In this document: positions 38,722 through 40,595 of the stretch, piece by piece
How the letters are laid out: each line of letters begins with the position of its first letter
Position numbering within the stretch: the stretch's first letter is position 1
NCBI GenBank assembly: GCA_002293455.1
Contig: DBDH01000114.1
Span: forward strand, 1 to 40,595
DNA: 40,595 nucleotides
Source: Treponema sp. UBA937
Lineage (GTDB): Bacteria > Spirochaetota > Spirochaetia > Treponematales > Breznakiellaceae
Reading direction: 5' to 3'
Translations under genes and position numbers: made by a program
Notes under the pieces: model-generated
What the model was told of the DNA's origin: nothing
Seen by the model: only the letters and a program-made list of their open reading frames with translations
The model's database searches: none

Positions 38722-40595
38722 ATGAATACGGTAATCGAGCTGCTGCACGAAGCTGCGCGGAACTTTAATGAGATGCCTTACCTTGGCGGAAAACAGGACG
38801 GCGAATGGAAAACTTTCAGTTATTCCGAAGTTGATGATCTTTCTTTGGCATTTGCGGCAAGTTTAGTAGAAAACGGTTTTCAAAAAGGTAACAATATTTC
38901 GATTATTTCGGAGGGGCGGCCTTCCTGGGTTATTGGTGAATATGGGATTTTGAAAGCCGGCTGTACGTCGGTGCCGCTTTCCACGAAACTTTCCGGCGAT
39001 GAAATCATTTTCCGCCTCGATCATTCCGAATCGAAAGCGGTGTTGGTTTCGGAAAACAATTTCCAAAAAACCGCCGAGGTTCTCGACAAGCTCGAAACAA
39101 AGCCGGTGATCATCTGCATCAGTCCTAAGAGCAATCATCTTAGGGAGATGATCGGCAAGACAAATTTGAAGGAAAGGGAAAATCTTTTTTTCTACGATGA
39201 TATGATTCGTGAGGGAAAAGAAATTCTGGAAGATAAAGCCGCCGCCGCTAAAATGGCCGAAATTGAAGCCTCTGTTCATGAAGATGACACGGTAACGATT
39301 TGTTATACTTCGGGAACCACGGGAAATCCGAAGGGCATCATGCTGACCCATAAAAATTATCTTGATAATGCCATCGGCGCCGCGCAGGTAGTCGATGTGC
39401 GAAAGGGTTGGAAAAGCCTCATCATGCTGCCGCTCGATCATTCTTTTGCGCATACCGTTGGGATTTACATTTTCGCGTATAAAGGCATCGCGATGTATTT
39501 TGTTGATTCGCAGGGCGGGCCGGTTGCGACGATGCGGAATCTTCCGAAAAATCTTGTCGAAGTCAATTCGGATTTTCTCCTAACCGTTCCGGCTTTGTCG
39601 GGCAACTTTATGAAAAAAATGATTCAGGGCGTTTCCGAAAAAGGCGCTTTTGTAAAAGGTATTTTCGACCGCGGCGTAAAAGCCGGCATCGCGCGCTCTG
39701 GAAACGGTTTCAAGAAACAATCGTTCGGAACAAGGTTTGTAACATGGTTTCCCTGGGCTCTCGCGAACGCGCTTGTGTTTCCCAAACTGCGGAAAATTTT
39801 TGGAACCGACATTAAATTCTGCATCGGCGGCGGCGCGCTGCTTGAAATAAAACAGCAGGAATTTTTCAACGCTATCGGCGTGCCGGTTTTGCAGGGATAC
39901 GGCCTCACCGAAAACGCCCCGATCATCTGCGCTAATTCTGTCGCACGTCACAAATTCGGAACATCGGGAAACATCATTCCGACGCTGGAAGTGCGCATTA
40001 TGAAGGATGATACAACCGAATGCAAAACCGGGGAAATCGGGCAGATTGTAACGCGGGGAGACTCCGTCATGAAAGGGTATTACAAGAACCCCGAAGCTAC
40101 GGCGGAAACGCTGCGCGGCGGCTGGCTCTGGTCCGGCGATTTAGGATACATCGACGCGGATAATTTCCTCGTGGTTACCGGGCGCGAAAAGGCGCTGCTC
40201 ATTTCGGCTGACGGCGAAAAATACAGCCCCGAAACTATCGAAGAAGCCATCATCAATACATCGAAGTTTGTTGACCAGATTATGGCTTACAACGAACAGA
40301 ATAAATTCACGAGCGCCCTTGTAACGCTCAACATTGAAGCCGTCAAAGCCGCCGCAAAGGAAAAAGGCATCAGCGGTACATCCGACGAAGACGCAAAGAA
40401 AATCATCGATCTTATTCAAGCTGATCTTTCGGCCTTCAAAGACAACCCCGAATATTCCCATATTCCGGTTCAATGGCGGCCGTCTTCCTTTGCGGTTATT
40501 CCCGCGGCTTTCGATGAAAACAACGGCTTAATCAATTCCACGATGAAGCTCGTCCGTCACAAAGTACGGGATTTCTACAAAGCGCGAATCGATGA
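38722..40595 (+). CDS. AMP-forming long-chain acyl-CoA synthetase (3' end cut by the window)
   Basis: An adenylate-forming fatty acid:CoA ligase. ATG 38722 follows a GGAGGAG site. The 624 codons present show the P-loop ICYTSGTTGNPKGIMLTHKN (about 194-213), the A5 motif LQGYGLTENAP, the A7 box GWLWSGDLGYID, and GREKALLISADGEKYSPETI. The C-terminal lid continues to the window end without a stop. Length and motifs match the FadD/FAA-type subgroup found in spirochaetes, which scavenge host fatty acids. The frame is on the plus strand; long reverse frames here are not coding. Chain-length preference cannot be told. Confidence 0.92.
   Translation, partial: MNTVIELLHEAARNFNEMPYLGGKQDGEWKTFSYSEVDDLSLAFAASLVENGFQKGNNISIISEGRPSWVIGEYGILKAGCTSVPLSTKLSGDEIIFRLDHSESKAVLVSENNFQKTAEVLDKLETKPVIICISPKSNHLREMIGKTNLKERENLFFYDDMIREGKEILEDKAAAAKMAEIEASVHEDDTVTICYTSGTTGNPKGIMLTHKNYLDNAIGAAQVVDVRKGWKSLIMLPLDHSFAHTVGIYIFAYKGIAMYFVDSQGGPVATMRNLPKNLVEVNSDFLLTVPALSGNFMKKMIQGVSEKGAFVKGIFDRGVKAGIARSGNGFKKQSFGTRFVTWFPWALANALVFPKLRKIFGTDIKFCIGGGALLEIKQQEFFNAIGVPVLQGYGLTENAPIICANSVARHKFGTSGNIIPTLEVRIMKDDTTECKTGEIGQIVTRGDSVMKGYYKNPEATAETLRGGWLWSGDLGYIDADNFLVVTGREKALLISADGEKYSPETIEEAIINTSKFVDQIMAYNEQNKFTSALVTLNIEAVKAAAKEKGISGTSDEDAKKIIDLIQADLSAFKDNPEYSHIPVQWRPSSFAVIPAAFDENNGLINSTMKLVRHKVRDFYKARID

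Noticed and set aside
38863..39453. 196-residue minus-strand frame inside the acyl-CoA synthetase
   Set aside because: The plus strand carries the continuous, motif-rich synthetase that runs off the window; the reverse frame is not conserved.
1..40595. CRISPR arrays, tRNA or rRNA genes
   Set aside because: No regularly spaced repeats, cloverleaf-like segments or conserved rRNA stretches were seen by eye on either strand; a dedicated search could still find a divergent tRNA.

Overview
The window reads as a chromosomal segment of a motile spirochaete, most likely of the Treponema lineage. The main evidence is a minus-strand flagellar cluster in spirochaetal order (fliK/flbC, flgD, flgE, flbD, motA, motB), a spirochaete-specific flbB gene, a FlgE with the Lys165/Cys178 pair known from Treponema hook cross-linking, and many lipoproteins. 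No rRNA, tRNA or CRISPR array was recognised. The species assignment is inference.

Layout. 1-5416: a very AT-rich accessory island with an intact tyrosine recombinase, an XRE repressor facing two phased operators, a lipoprotein with a phage-tail-like C-terminus, and a series of small unknown genes. Several of these genes share an upstream ATATAAGAT box. 5417-6296: an Rpn/YhgA-like nuclease gene and a short remnant zone, where the flagellar operon stops after motB. 6297-15273 (minus): motB, motA, flbD, flgE, flgD, fliK, a decayed flbB fragment, a MerR regulator, der and ptsI. 15317-16440: a small Cys4 protein and a LysR regulator. 16578-21336 (plus): an FAD-dependent oxidoreductase, a structured 260-nt leader ending in a terminator, and a tctC-tctB-tctA tripartite carboxylate transporter. 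The divergent LysR gene and a 9-bp dyad in the promoter region suggest this is one substrate-responsive uptake and oxidation unit.

21337-30819: an SGNH esterase, recQ with a coupled methyltransferase, a metallophosphoesterase, an SPFH protein, an NhaC-type antiporter, an orphan full-length flbB, an IS256-like remnant and an amino-acid binding protein with an ARG-box-like promoter. 30820-35285: an XRE regulator with a decayed tandem copy, a two-gene lipoprotein operon, a DUF3782-like nuclease and an Rsm22-like methyltransferase. 35307-38565 (minus): a membrane protein, a HigBA-type toxin-antitoxin pair, another membrane protein, an RluA-type pseudouridine synthase and a DUF2179-type membrane protein. 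38722-end: an acyl-CoA synthetase cut by the window edge.

The most unusual aspect is evidence of flagellar-cluster rearrangement. A frameshifted, N-terminally truncated flbB relic lies in the expected position just upstream of fliK, while a complete flbB sits alone about 17 kb away. The operon also breaks after motB, next to a nuclease gene and a mobile island. The structured tctC leader and the operator-rich island control region are the best candidates for new regulatory biology.
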